NCBI GenBank assembly: GCA_002350525.1
Contig: DEFA01000050.1
Span: 261,281-325,280 of the forward strand
Source: Lachnospiraceae bacterium UBA2864
GTDB taxonomy: Bacteria > Bacillota > Clostridia > Lachnospirales > Lachnospiraceae
DNA length: 64,000 bases
Direction: 5' to 3'
Below, piece after piece: positions 17,703-26,635 of the stretch; the stretch's first letter is position 1; each line of letters opens with the position of its first letter. A program made the position numbers and the translations under genes. The notes below the pieces were generated by a model that was not told the DNA's origin, ran no database searches, and saw only the letters and a program-made list of their open reading frames with translations.

Positions 17703-17760
17703 AGGGACGGTCCTGAGCGTCACCCCTTGGTGCCACTATGAACCGTCCCCACTTGTCACC
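17703..17760. repeat. REP-like palindromic element with GGGACGGT arms
   Basis: Between the THUMP methyltransferase and pgi lies GGGACGGT (17704-17711) paired with ACCGTCCC (17742-17749). Inside is a small hairpin CACC-CCTT-GGTG (17721-17732), and GTCACC occurs twice (17719, 17755). Short intergenic elements of this GGGACGGTTC/GTGACA type are scattered in many clostridial genomes and are thought to be moved by REP-associated tyrosine transposases. None is in this window. It may also act as a weak terminator for pgi, though no U-tract is seen. Confidence 0.6.
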
Positions 17761-17772
17761 CAAAATTATTAA

Positions 17773-19128
17773 TTACTCACCAAGTCTCTCTCTGAGAGCT
17801 GCTGTCATTTCCTCATAACCCGGCTTTCCGAGAAGAGCAAACATGTTCTTCTTGTAGCTTTCAACACCCGGCTGATTGAATGGGTTTACTCCGAGAACGT
17901 AACCGCTTACGCCGCAAGCGAACTCGAACATGTAGAAGAGCTCACCTACTGTCTCTTCGCTGATCTCGTCCATATCTATACGGATATTCGGAACCTGTCC
18001 GTCCACATGAGCAAGGATAGTTCCGTTCATAGCGCACTTGTTGATGAAATCAACTGTCTTGCCTGTAAGATAGTTAAGTCCGTCAAGATCAACCGGCTCT
18101 TCCTGCATAACAACGCTTCTGCGAGGATTCTTAACATTCAGGAATGTCTCGAAATGATTCTTTGTTCCTTCCTGGATGAACTGTCCGAGTGAGTGAAGAT
18201 CTGTTGTAAAGTCAACACCTGCAGGGAAGATACCCTTGCCGTCCTTACCTTCGCTCTCTCCATAAAGCTGCTTCCACCACTCTGTGATGTAATGGAGCGA
18301 TGGCTCGAAGTTACCGAGGATCTCCATTCCGAGCCCCTTCTCATGAAGAACATTTCTGTAAGCAACATACTTAAGTGCATCATTTGAATCAAAATCATTG
18401 TTCAGGCAGTACTCACGTGCCTTAGCCGCACCGGCCATAAGCTGATCGATGTCAGCACCGGAAGCTGCAATAGGCAGAAGTCCTACTGCTGTGAGAACGG
18501 AATATCTTCCTCCTACATCATCAGGAACTACGAATGTCTCATAGCCTTCTTCATTTGAAAGAGTCTTAAGAGCTCCGCGAGCCTTATCTGTTGTAGCATA
18601 TATACGCTTAGCTGCCTCAGCCTTGCCGTACTTCTTCTCGAGCATTTCCTTGAAAAGACGGAAAGCTACGGAACACTCTGTTGTTGTACCTGACTTAGAG
18701 ATAACATTTATAGAGAAATCTTTGTCGCCGATAACATCAACCAGATCGCAGATATATGTAGAGCTGAGGTTATTACCGCAGTAATAAATCTCAGGTGTCT
18801 TACGTATAGACTTATCAACCATGTTATAGAAACTGTGACGAAGAGCTTCTATTGCTGCTCTTGCTCCAAGGTAAGAACCACCAATACCTATAACAAGAAG
18901 CACGTCTGAATCACTCTGAATCTTTGCCGCAGCCTTCTTGATGCGGTCAAACTCTTCCTTGTCATAATCAACCGGAAGATCGATCCATCCCAGGAAATCA
19001 TTTCCTGCGCCTGTTCTCTCAACAAGTGTGTTCCTTGCAGCTGTTACTCTGTCTTTGATAGCTGCTACAGATGCATCATCTGCCATAAATGCAGCATTTT
19101 CAAAACTAAATGAGACCTTTTGTGCCAT
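17773..19128 (-). CDS. pgi: Glucose-6-phosphate isomerase
   Basis: A 451-residue phosphoglucose isomerase of the Gram-positive type, interconverting glucose-6-phosphate and fructose-6-phosphate in glycolysis. SIS-type sugar-phosphate loops are visible: VIGIGGSYLGARAAIEAL, NVISKSGTTTECSVAFR and the active-site DVGGRYSVLTAVGLLP. The C-terminal lysine region is FNQPGVESYKKNMFALLG. It has its own promoter and a leader of about 70 nt, and GGAG precedes the ATG. It is monocistronic as far as can be seen. Confidence 0.97.
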   Translation of the reverse strand: MAQKVSFSFENAAFMADDASVAAIKDRVTAARNTLVERTGAGNDFLGWIDLPVDYDKEEFDRIKKAAAKIQSDSDVLLVIGIGGSYLGARAAIEALRHSFYNMVDKSIRKTPEIYYCGNNLSSTYICDLVDVIGDKDFSINVISKSGTTTECSVAFRLFKEMLEKKYGKAEAAKRIYATTDKARGALKTLSNEEGYETFVVPDDVGGRYSVLTAVGLLPIAASGADIDQLMAGAAKAREYCLNNDFDSNDALKYVAYRNVLHEKGLGMEILGNFEPSLHYITEWWKQLYGESEGKDGKGIFPAGVDFTTDLHSLGQFIQEGTKNHFETFLNVKNPRRSVVMQEEPVDLDGLNYLTGKTVDFINKCAMNGTILAHVDGQVPNIRIDMDEISEETVGELFYMFEFACGVSGYVLGVNPFNQPGVESYKKNMFALLGKPGYEEMTAALRERLGE

Positions 19129-19202
19129 TTTTACATCTCCTTTTTAAATAAGATACTTATCAGGTTATATGAAATGTATCTCTAACCCATCGAACGTATT
19201 AA

Positions 19203-19231
19203 ATTTTAACAAATCAGCCCTTTCATTACAA
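19203..19231 (-). promoter_or_regulatory. Promoter of pgi
   Basis: On the minus strand a -35 TTGTAA (19226-19231) and a -10 TAAAAT (19203-19208) are separated by exactly 17 bp. This places the start of transcription about 70 nt upstream of pgi. A plus-strand TATAAT (19275-19280) without a good -35 box may serve the divergent amylase gene. Confidence 0.65.
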
Positions 19232-19314
19232 GGTTAAAGTTCTCTATTTTATAGCGATTTAGTGTCTTTTGGAGTATAATGTATTGGACTTTTTAAATTG
19301 TGGAGGACATACAT

Positions 19315-20625
19315 ATGTGGTTTGAAGAATCGGTCTTTTATCAGATATATCCGTTGGGTTTTACAGGTGCTCCTTTCGAAAATGACGGTGTGCTTACATC
19401 AAGGATCTTAAAGGTCATCGACTGGATACCTCATATCAAAAAACTCGGAGCAAATGCAATATACTTTTCACCTGTTTTTGAATCCGATACGCACGGTTAT
19501 AACACCCGCGACTATGGACTTATAGATAAACGTCTCGGTACCAACGAAGATTTTAAGACTGTGGTGGAGGCTCTCCACGCCGCAGGTATCAAAGTCGTTC
19601 TGGACGGTGTATTCAATCATGTCGGCCGCGGCTTCTGGGCTTTCAGAGATGTTCAGGAGAAAAAATGGGATTCACCTTATAAGGACTGGTTCCATATTTC
19701 CTTCGACGGCAACTCGAACTATAATGACGGCTTCTGGTACGAAGGCTGGGAAGGCAACTTCGATCTTGTTAAACTGAATCTCAGAAATAACGATGTTGTA
19801 GAACATATTTTTGACAAGATCCGTTACTGGGTAGATTACTTTGACATAGATGGTCTGAGACTCGACGTGGCTTACTGCCTTGACAGAGACTTCATCCACA
19901 GACTCCGCGAACTTGCGAACAACATCAAACCGGAGTTTCTCCTGCTCGGCGAACTGCTTCACGGTGACTATGCCCAGTTTGTAAATGACGGAATGCTTCA
20001 CAGCTGCACCAATTACGCCTGCTACAAGGGACTTTTCTCAAGCTTTAACTGCATGAATATGTTTGAGATAATTCACTCTCTTATGCAGCAGTTCGGTCCC
20101 GAAGACTGGTGCCGTTACAAACATATGCACCTTATGAGTTTTGTGGATAATCATGATGTGACCAGAGTAGCAAGCATACTCTCGAACAAGAATCATCTTC
20201 CGCTCATTTACACCCTTGCCTTCGGCATGCCCGGTTTCCCATGTATATACTACGGAAGTGAATGGGGTACCGAAGCCCGAAAGGAGGAAGGCGATCCTGC
20301 ACTCCGTCCATGCTTTGAAGCTCCGGAGTGGAACAGTCTCACCGACCACATAGCCCGCCTTGCGGAAATAAAAAAGAACAGCAGTGCTCTGAATTACGGT
20401 TCTTTCAGATCTGTTGTTCTTACCAATCATCAATGTATATTCGAACGCCGTACAGATAACGAACGTATCATGGTTGCCATCAACGCATCCAACCAGCCGT
20501 TCACCGCACACTTTGATGCGGGCTGCGGTATGGCAGATGAACTTATCACCGGTACAAAGCACGACTTCGGAGGTGGCTCCGAACTCGCACCATATACATC
20601 TTACATCTGGAAAATGGAGAGATAG
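19315..20625 (+). CDS. GH13 family alpha-amylase-type glycoside hydrolase
   Basis: A 436-residue intracellular (no signal peptide) GH13 enzyme. Conserved regions are DGVFNHVGRG, DGLRLDVAYCLD (nucleophile Asp), LLGELLHGDY (acid/base Glu) and SFVDNHDVTR (third Asp). The short N-terminus and MWFEESVFYQIYPLGF opening resemble cyclomaltodextrinase, neopullulanase or maltogenic amylase enzymes that act on imported malto-oligosaccharides. The ATG at 19315 follows GGAGG. It is the only plus-strand gene in the first 48 kb and stands next to pgi, which fits glycogen or maltodextrin use. Confidence 0.88.
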   Translation: MWFEESVFYQIYPLGFTGAPFENDGVLTSRILKVIDWIPHIKKLGANAIYFSPVFESDTHGYNTRDYGLIDKRLGTNEDFKTVVEALHAAGIKVVLDGVFNHVGRGFWAFRDVQEKKWDSPYKDWFHISFDGNSNYNDGFWYEGWEGNFDLVKLNLRNNDVVEHIFDKIRYWVDYFDIDGLRLDVAYCLDRDFIHRLRELANNIKPEFLLLGELLHGDYAQFVNDGMLHSCTNYACYKGLFSSFNCMNMFEIIHSLMQQFGPEDWCRYKHMHLMSFVDNHDVTRVASILSNKNHLPLIYTLAFGMPGFPCIYYGSEWGTEARKEEGDPALRPCFEAPEWNSLTDHIARLAEIKKNSSALNYGSFRSVVLTNHQCIFERRTDNERIMVAINASNQPFTAHFDAGCGMADELITGTKHDFGGGSELAPYTSYIWKMER

Positions 20626-20642
20626 ATTTTTAAATGCATATA

Positions 20643-20726
20643 AAAACTACACAGCCCCCTTTCCGTACACGAGATGATTTTCTAATCATTATGTTCGCTG
20701 CACTTGAAAGGGGGCTGTGTAGTTTT
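20643..20726. terminator. Bidirectional hairpin with perfect 21 bp stem
   Basis: The arms at 20643-20663 and 20706-20726 are perfectly complementary over 21 bp, flanked by A-run and T-run so that both strands give a U-tract. The stem contains AGCCCCCTTTC. The loop is 42 nt and holds its own small hairpin (ATGATT-TTCT-AATCAT). It lies between the convergent amylase and GH25 genes, so it should stop transcription in both directions. The stem and loop are both longer than usual. Confidence 0.8.
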
Positions 20727-20727
20727 A

Positions 20728-21708
20728 TCATCTCATCCACACATCCAGATCCACATTTCCTTCTATACCGTCTACCAGTCCGTAAGGCGAATACTGGAAA
20801 CCTTCGGTATGATAAGGGAAGTTCGGTGTATCATAGCAGGCGAGCCAGAACTCGTAATCTCCTATGGCGTCGATATCAAGATTAAATATAAACTGATCGC
20901 GGCTGGCGTATATCATCGGAGTATACCCGGCCGCCTTTATTGTCTCACAGAAGCCCACAACAGCGGCTGTTCTGTCTTCCACCGATATATCGTTGGCTCT
21001 TACGCCCTCTGTGTCATATATATATTCGGTATCTATTACGATTGGCTGAGTCACATTATAGCCCTGTATCATCGACAAAACATACTCTGCCTCTTCCACG
21101 CCCTCTTCGCGGTTTATCGCTTCAGAGAAGAAGTATGCACCGGTCTCCAGACCTGCGTCCAAAGCTCCCTGCATATTCTGATCGAAGTTCGCATCAGGCA
21201 CGAGTCTCGCCTTACTTCCGTAACCTCTGTATCCGGCTCTTACTATAGCTACCTCAACTCCCGAAGCCTTAACCGCACTCCAGTCTATGTTATTCTGATA
21301 TTCGGAAACGTCTATAGCTATCCTTCCTTCCGGATTGCCGTCCTTATATCTTCTCCAGTAGAGTTCGCCGTCGGGACAATAGAACTCTTCTTTCCAGTTA
21401 TAATCGTTGCGGGCTACATTTGCACTTATCTTAACCAGTCTGCAGTCGGGATATTCGCCTAATACAATGTAAGCCATATGAAGATACTTCACGAAGTTGT
21501 CTTCGATCATTCCCTTGATGGAATAATCAGCGTCAAAAGGTATTGTTTCGTCAAGTTCAGCCGCCATATTTACATGTACAGCGTTATCCACCTTATTAAT
21601 CTCAGACATTATAGCCTTTATCAGAACGAATACAGTGCATCCTAAGAATATCAGGAAAACCGCCCATATGATAAGCAGGCTTTTAATCTTATCTTTTCTA
21701 GACCTCAT
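20728..21708 (-). CDS. GH25 family lysozyme, membrane-anchored
   Basis: A 326-residue protein with one N-terminal transmembrane segment (residues ~10-33) and a GH25 muramidase domain (~128-326). Typical motifs: GRIAIDVSEYQNNIDW, FVIVRAGYRG-like VAIVRAGYRGYG and PIVIDTEYIYDT with the catalytic Asp/Glu pair. It cleaves the beta-1,4 bond between N-acetylmuramic acid and N-acetylglucosamine in peptidoglycan. The ~95 residues between anchor and enzyme match nothing I recognise. It starts within the stop codon of the ABC permease gene, so it is co-expressed with that transporter. Confidence 0.9.
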   Translation of the reverse strand: MRSRKDKIKSLLIIWAVFLIFLGCTVFVLIKAIMSEINKVDNAVHVNMAAELDETIPFDADYSIKGMIEDNFVKYLHMAYIVLGEYPDCRLVKISANVARNDYNWKEEFYCPDGELYWRRYKDGNPEGRIAIDVSEYQNNIDWSAVKASGVEVAIVRAGYRGYGSKARLVPDANFDQNMQGALDAGLETGAYFFSEAINREEGVEEAEYVLSMIQGYNVTQPIVIDTEYIYDTEGVRANDISVEDRTAAVVGFCETIKAAGYTPMIYASRDQFIFNLDIDAIGDYEFWLACYDTPNFPYHTEGFQYSPYGLVDGIEGNVDLDVWMR

Positions 21709-23795
21709 TAAACTTCCTTTCCTCTATGGTTTCTTCTGAGCAGAAGAATTCCGGCAGCTGCCAGTACCGTACCAAGTAAAAATAATATTATAGCAGATGA
21801 TATACTGAGCTTCTCCTCTCCGAGGATCGGAACATGGTTTATAAAGAACTCCGGATAGAACATCTGAAGCACCGCTACTCCGTTATTACAGAAATGCATC
21901 AGCATAGCCGGGAATATACTTCCCGAATAGTAAACCGTTATCGCAAGCGCAGCGCCAAGTAAGGCTGTTGTAAAGAATCTCACCACGCTCATGTGATAAA
22001 CACCGAACAATACAGCTACCAGAAGAATGGCAGCCGTTATCTTATATTTTTTCCTGAAGGCCGAGAATATAAAACCTCGGAACATCATTTCCTCACATAT
22101 TGCAGGCATGAGTGCCACGACAAAAAGCGTTATCAAAAAGCCGTGGCCCGATAATGTAGTATCGATTCCTTCACTTGCCGTTTCGGCATCCGCAGGAAAC
22201 AACATGGATGTAAATACCGTGAGCAGTATTCCCAGAAAAAGCGTACCGAATACCAGAAGGACTCCTCCGAAAAACACGGTAACGGTAGGTTTCTTAAAAC
22301 TGTAAGTCTCCTTAACACTTCTCTTCGTATATATGACAAAGAGGAGAGGTATAAGCAGTATCATAAGCTGGATTCCGGCTACACCGCCGAAACCCCATTT
22401 AAGCTGAAGGAGGCTTCCGATATAAATGACCGCCATAAACACGATACACACAAGGAACCATGCATCACCCGTAGTAGGAACACCACCTTTTTTCATGTTG
22501 CTCCGTTTCTCGAAAAGCTGTATTCCGGAACGGCCTTCATCAAAGAGGATTCCTTCACTGTTATATACACGTCCCAGGAAAAGCACAGCAAGGATAGCAT
22601 AGATGATGTTACTCAGAAGCACAAGTGCAACAATTTCCATCTCATACTTGAAATTCAGTATGTTCTTTATCAGAAGACATATGTTGGCAACCGGAACCAG
22701 TGCCATCTTTCTGTCCAATTCAATATTGGGTATAAATGCTATATATCCCGTAAGCATGACAACAAGTGTCATGGGTGTGATATAGTTGTTGGCCTCCTTA
22801 TACGACTTCGCAAATGCGGCTATACACATAGTTATCGCGCTTATAAAAAGCGAGAATACAAGAACCGCAAGTATCGTTACTGCTATAGCCGGCAGGAACT
22901 TTCCCAGTTTTACCGCCTCCGTTGTAATCCCGAGTCCACCTATAAGTTTTATCATATATACACCCATGAGTGCCATGGATAAAAGATTAAGAAGTGCGGA
23001 CACAATACCTATTACCGCTACCGTAAAAAACTTTCCGATTATGATCTCTCTGTTAGTTACAGGCAGCGTAAGAAGCGTCTCAAGTGTACCTCTCTCCTTT
23101 TCGCCCGCAGTAGTATCTATAGCAGGATACATCGTTCCCATCAGAAGGCTGATTATAAGAAGCATCGGAAGTACCATTCCCAGAAGATTTCCCGTTGTCT
23201 GCTCCTTACTTGCTATATCCTGCGAATCTATCACGATAGGACTGAGAATAAGTTCCGGTTCCATGCCTTTTTCCCTGATCAGTCTTTCAGACTCGGCGCG
23301 GTTAACCTTATTCATAATGCCCTTAAGAATATCTGCCGCATATGATGAATTCGTTATCGAAGATACATATACGATCTGATACCGGGGTCTTCCGTCACTG
23401 TCAAGGCTCGATAGTCTTACATAAGCATCTATCTCTTCCGCCTGAAGAGCCTTGCATCCCTTATCATAATCCCATTCCTCACCGGATCTTACCACCTTTA
23501 TCTGGTCGGTTTTCCCGGTCTCGTTCTTTGAGTCATCAGTTGCCGTATTATTATGATCATCGATGGCCGTGACAAGCTCATCATACCATTCATTATCTCC
23601 GTACTGCTCTATTACGATCTTATATTCATTCTGCTCCATTCCTGTCTGAATGGCCGACATAACAGCCATTGTTCCGAAAAATATCAGCGGATATATGACC
23701 AGCGGAACGATAAGCATCATGATCACCGCTTTTTTATCACGTATAACGTCCAGGAGCTCTTTCTTTATAAGGGTTTTAACTACTTTATATCTCAT
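21708..23795 (-). CDS. ABC-2 type permease fused to CPBP intramembrane protease
   Basis: A 695-residue membrane protein. Residues 1-~400 form a NatB-like ABC-2 permease: one N-terminal helix, a large outside loop, then a block of helices containing TAGEKERGTLETLL. Residues ~420-690 are a CPBP (CAAX/Abi) protease domain with all three motifs: EEMMFRGF, FGVYHMSVVRF and MHFCNNG. The start at 23795 follows GAGGG and overlaps the ATPase gene by 11 nt. Such fusions recur next to NatA-type ATPases in Firmicutes. The protease may cleave or mature an exported peptide, or act in sodium-efflux or stress export; the substrate is unknown. Confidence 0.87.
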   Translation of the reverse strand: MRYKVVKTLIKKELLDVIRDKKAVIMMLIVPLVIYPLIFFGTMAVMSAIQTGMEQNEYKIVIEQYGDNEWYDELVTAIDDHNNTATDDSKNETGKTDQIKVVRSGEEWDYDKGCKALQAEEIDAYVRLSSLDSDGRPRYQIVYVSSITNSSYAADILKGIMNKVNRAESERLIREKGMEPELILSPIVIDSQDIASKEQTTGNLLGMVLPMLLIISLLMGTMYPAIDTTAGEKERGTLETLLTLPVTNREIIIGKFFTVAVIGIVSALLNLLSMALMGVYMIKLIGGLGITTEAVKLGKFLPAIAVTILAVLVFSLFISAITMCIAAFAKSYKEANNYITPMTLVVMLTGYIAFIPNIELDRKMALVPVANICLLIKNILNFKYEMEIVALVLLSNIIYAILAVLFLGRVYNSEGILFDEGRSGIQLFEKRSNMKKGGVPTTGDAWFLVCIVFMAVIYIGSLLQLKWGFGGVAGIQLMILLIPLLFVIYTKRSVKETYSFKKPTVTVFFGGVLLVFGTLFLGILLTVFTSMLFPADAETASEGIDTTLSGHGFLITLFVVALMPAICEEMMFRGFIFSAFRKKYKITAAILLVAVLFGVYHMSVVRFFTTALLGAALAITVYYSGSIFPAMLMHFCNNGVAVLQMFYPEFFINHVPILGEEKLSISSAIILFLLGTVLAAAGILLLRRNHRGKEV

Positions 23796-24555
23796 AGCTG
23801 ATACCCTCACTTTCTATAATGCGATAAAATGCATCTCGCATATTCGATACACCATTCTCCGCCTTCAGAGCTTCCGGTGACGCATTACATATGATCTTAC
23901 CTTTATTCAGCATGATTATACGGTCACAGAGATATTCCGCTTCTTCCATATAATGGGTTGAATATATAACCGTTTTCCCACGCTCTTTTTCACTTTTCAT
24001 GAATTTGATTATGGCTGAACTGCTTATAATATCAAGTCCCAGCGTCGGCTCATCGAATATATAGATTTCCGGATCGTGAATAATGGTTCTGGCTATCGAT
24101 GCTCTCTGAGTCTGTCCGGTAGACAGCCTCTCTATCCTGTTATCCACAAAACTTTCCATCCCGAGAACTTCCGTGATCTTTTCTATCCTGGTATCGAGTT
24201 CTTCCTCGTCTATCCCGTACATAGTCCCGAATATCTTCAGAAGCTCCCTGACACTCATTCTACCGTAAAGTTTTGTATTACCGGAAAGATATCCTATACT
24301 CCTCTTTACACTGATACTGTCTTTTGAGGCAGTGCCTTCTTCATCCGTTACCGTAACCTCTCCGGAGGTTGGGATCATGAGCCCCGCAAGCATACGAAGC
24401 AGAGTCGTCTTTCCCGCGCCGTTCGGTCCGAGAATTCCCAGAATTTCTCCCTTTTCGACCGATATGGAAATTCCGTCAACCGCGTTGAAATCGACTTTTT
24501 TACCTTTTGCCTCGGTTCTGTAAAAGCTTTTTACAAGATTTTCCGCTTTCAGCAT
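23785..24555 (-). CDS. ABC transporter ATPase (NatA-like)
   Basis: A 256-residue ATP-binding subunit. Walker A GPNGAGKTT, signature LSTGQTQRASIAR, Walker B IYIFDEPTLGLD and the switch His in IYSTHYMEEAEYL are all present. LSTGQ instead of LSGGQ is common in NatA and drug-exporter ATPases. It is the first gene of a three-gene operon with the permease/protease fusion and the GH25 lysozyme, transcribed from a promoter at 24584-24613. GGGAGGCGG precedes its ATG. Confidence 0.92.
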   Translation of the reverse strand: MLKAENLVKSFYRTEAKGKKVDFNAVDGISISVEKGEILGILGPNGAGKTTLLRMLAGLMIPTSGEVTVTDEEGTASKDSISVKRSIGYLSGNTKLYGRMSVRELLKIFGTMYGIDEEELDTRIEKITEVLGMESFVDNRIERLSTGQTQRASIARTIIHDPEIYIFDEPTLGLDIISSSAIIKFMKSEKERGKTVIYSTHYMEEAEYLCDRIIMLNKGKIICNASPEALKAENGVSNMRDAFYRIIESEGISYEI

Positions 24556-24583
24556 ATCCGCCTCCCGCTCTTTGCTATGAGAA

Positions 24584-24613
24584 ATTATATACTATTGAAG
24601 GGTGTAAAAACAA
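24584..24613 (-). promoter_or_regulatory. Promoter of the ABC exporter-lysozyme operon
   Basis: On the minus strand, -35 TTGTTT (24608-24613) and -10 TATAAT (24584-24589) are 18 bp apart, putting the transcript start about 20-25 nt upstream of the ATPase gene. The perfect -10 carries most of the support. Confidence 0.6.
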
Positions 24614-24641
24614 TTAAAGATATTATTAATTGCTTATAAAA

Positions 24642-24688
24642 AAGAAGTCGTTCAGACCTTCCTTCTCCCTCGGTCTGAACGACTTCTT
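24642..24688 (-). terminator. Rho-independent terminator, distal of the ior operon
   Basis: A perfect 17 bp stem (24642-24658 with 24672-24688) and 13 nt loop, followed on the minus strand by six T residues. It lies beyond a first terminator at 24861-24890, so the ior operon ends in two tandem terminators. It also insulates the ABC exporter promoter. The 24700-24860 stretch between them is AT-rich with no gene. Confidence 0.85.
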
Positions 24689-24860
24689 ACCTTCACTTAT
24701 ACATTTATGTATCAAACTACCCCAAAAGTCTATTTTCTTAAACCCACGATGATATTATAACAAAATATAACAAATTTTAATAGCATTTTTGTGCAACCTT
24801 CTCAATTTTCGTGACATTCAACAATAGCAAAAATATCCATATTTTTGTAAAAACATCAAA

Positions 24861-24890
24861 AAAGCGTGCAATTTAGGCATTGCACGCTTT
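24861..24890 (-). terminator. Rho-independent terminator of the ior operon
   Basis: A 12 bp perfect stem (AAAGCGTGCAAT with ATTGCACGCTTT) and 6 nt loop, followed on the minus strand by a T-run, about 80 nt after the acyl-CoA ligase stop. This is the first of two terminators. Confidence 0.88.
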
Positions 24891-24968
24891 GGAAACCCGT
24901 TATAAACCACTGGTTTTTTGTGACTTTTAACCAAAGTTAACTGATTTTTTATCCTTTAACAGCTCCCA

Positions 24969-26612
24969 TCAGGACTCATTCTCATGAGCTACAAGGTTGA
25001 GAGCACCATATCTTTCTCTGAGAAGAGGCTTTTCTATCTTCCCCGTAGCATTTCTCGGAACATCTGCGAAAATAATCTTTCTTGGTCGCTTATATCTCGG
25101 AAGTTCCAGACAAAAGTTATTGATCTCTTCCTCTGTCGCTTCGCAGCCTTCCTTAAGCTGAATGATGGCTGCTGAGATTTCGCCGAGACGGGAATCCGCA
25201 AGTCCGATGACCGCTACATCCTGAATCTTCATATTCTTCATCAGGAACGCTTCGATCTGTACAGGATAGATATTCTCTCCTCCGCTTATGATAACGTCCT
25301 TCTTTCTGTCTACAAGCCAGATGAAACCATCTTCATCATACTTAGCCATATCTCCTGTAAGAAGCCATCCGTCCTTCAGGCATTCAGCCGTAGCTTCGGG
25401 ATTCTTATAGTAACAGATCATAACGCCGGGACCCTTAACACAGAGCTCTCCTACTCTCTCACTGTCTGTAGGAGGAACTATATTACCTTCATCATCAACC
25501 ACTTTGCACTCCCAGCCGTAACCCGGGATACCGATGGCACCTACATGATCTATATTCTCTACACCGAGATGTACGCAGCCCGGTCCGATGGATTCCGAAA
25601 GACCGTAGTTTGTATCATACTGATGATTCGGGAACATCTTCTTCCAGCGTGTGATAAGACTTGCAGGAACCGGCTGAGCGCCGATATGCATAAGTCTCCA
25701 CTGATCCAGCGCATAATCATCCTTATTAAGTTTTCCGTCCTCAAGAGCGATAAGAAGATCTTGAGCCCAAGGAACAAGAAGCCATACTATAGTACATTTT
25801 TCTGTACTGACTGCATTAAGAACATCTTCCGGCTTTGTCCCCTTAAGAAGTACTGCTTTTCCGCCGGATATAAGTGAACCAAACCAGTGCATCTTGGCAC
25901 CTGTATGATAAAGAGGAGGAATGCATAAGAATACATCATCCTTTGTCTGTCCGTGATGCGCCTGCTCAACCTTTGCACTGTGCATAAGCGCCTTGTGCTC
26001 ATGCAGGATTGCCTTAGGGAATCCTGTGGTGCCCGATGAGAAGTAGATAGCCGCATTATCGTCATCCGTAAGCTTGATGTCAGGGCTTACGCTGCTTGAA
26101 TTGGCAACCATCTCATTATAATCTTCCGCAAAGGAAGGACAGTTTTCTCCTACATAGAAGAGAAGTCTGTTTCTGCTGATCTTATCGGCTATCTCCTCAA
26201 CCCGGCCGATGAATTCCGGTCCGAATACAAGTATATTTACGTCCGCAAGATCAACGCAGTACTGGATCTCGTCTGCGTCATATCTGAAGTTAAGCGGAAC
26301 CGCAAGTGCACCGGTCTTAAGGATTCCGAAGTATATCGGAAGCCACTCAAGACAGTTCATAAGAAGGATACCTACCTTGTCATCCTTCTTGATTCCGCGG
26401 CTTATAAGCACATTTGCAAAACGGTTTGCCTTCTCATTGAAGACACTCCATGTAATCTCTCTTCTGTATGGAGACTTCGGATTCGGCTCCATAAGTTCAT
26501 ACTCTCTCCATGTCACACGTCTTCTCTCCTGAATAGCAGGATTGAGCTCAACGAGTGCGACATCATTTGCATATTCCTTTGCATTTCTCTCCAAAAGTTC
26601 GGTAATAGGCAT
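24969..26612 (-). CDS. AMP-forming acyl/aryl-CoA ligase
   Basis: A 547-residue member of the adenylate-forming (ANL) superfamily. The phosphate loop is YFSSGTTGFPKA; other cores are NYGLSESIG, LLTGDMAKYDEDGFIWLVDRKKDVIISGGENIYP and the C-terminal catalytic lysine in PRNATGKIEKPLL. It converts a carboxylic acid, ATP and CoA to acyl-CoA, AMP and PPi. It is the third gene of an iorA-iorB-ligase operon (23 nt after iorB), which points to arylacetates such as phenylacetate or indoleacetate as substrates. That is inferred from context; a medium-chain fatty acid cannot be excluded. An insert around residues 35-50 is unusual. Confidence 0.9.
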   Translation of the reverse strand: MPITELLERNAKEYANDVALVELNPAIQERRRVTWREYELMEPNPKSPYRREITWSVFNEKANRFANVLISRGIKKDDKVGILLMNCLEWLPIYFGILKTGALAVPLNFRYDADEIQYCVDLADVNILVFGPEFIGRVEEIADKISRNRLLFYVGENCPSFAEDYNEMVANSSSVSPDIKLTDDDNAAIYFSSGTTGFPKAILHEHKALMHSAKVEQAHHGQTKDDVFLCIPPLYHTGAKMHWFGSLISGGKAVLLKGTKPEDVLNAVSTEKCTIVWLLVPWAQDLLIALEDGKLNKDDYALDQWRLMHIGAQPVPASLITRWKKMFPNHQYDTNYGLSESIGPGCVHLGVENIDHVGAIGIPGYGWECKVVDDEGNIVPPTDSERVGELCVKGPGVMICYYKNPEATAECLKDGWLLTGDMAKYDEDGFIWLVDRKKDVIISGGENIYPVQIEAFLMKNMKIQDVAVIGLADSRLGEISAAIIQLKEGCEATEEEINNFCLELPRYKRPRKIIFADVPRNATGKIEKPLLRERYGALNLVAHENES

Positions 26613-26635
26613 TTCAAATATCCCCTCTTCTACAT

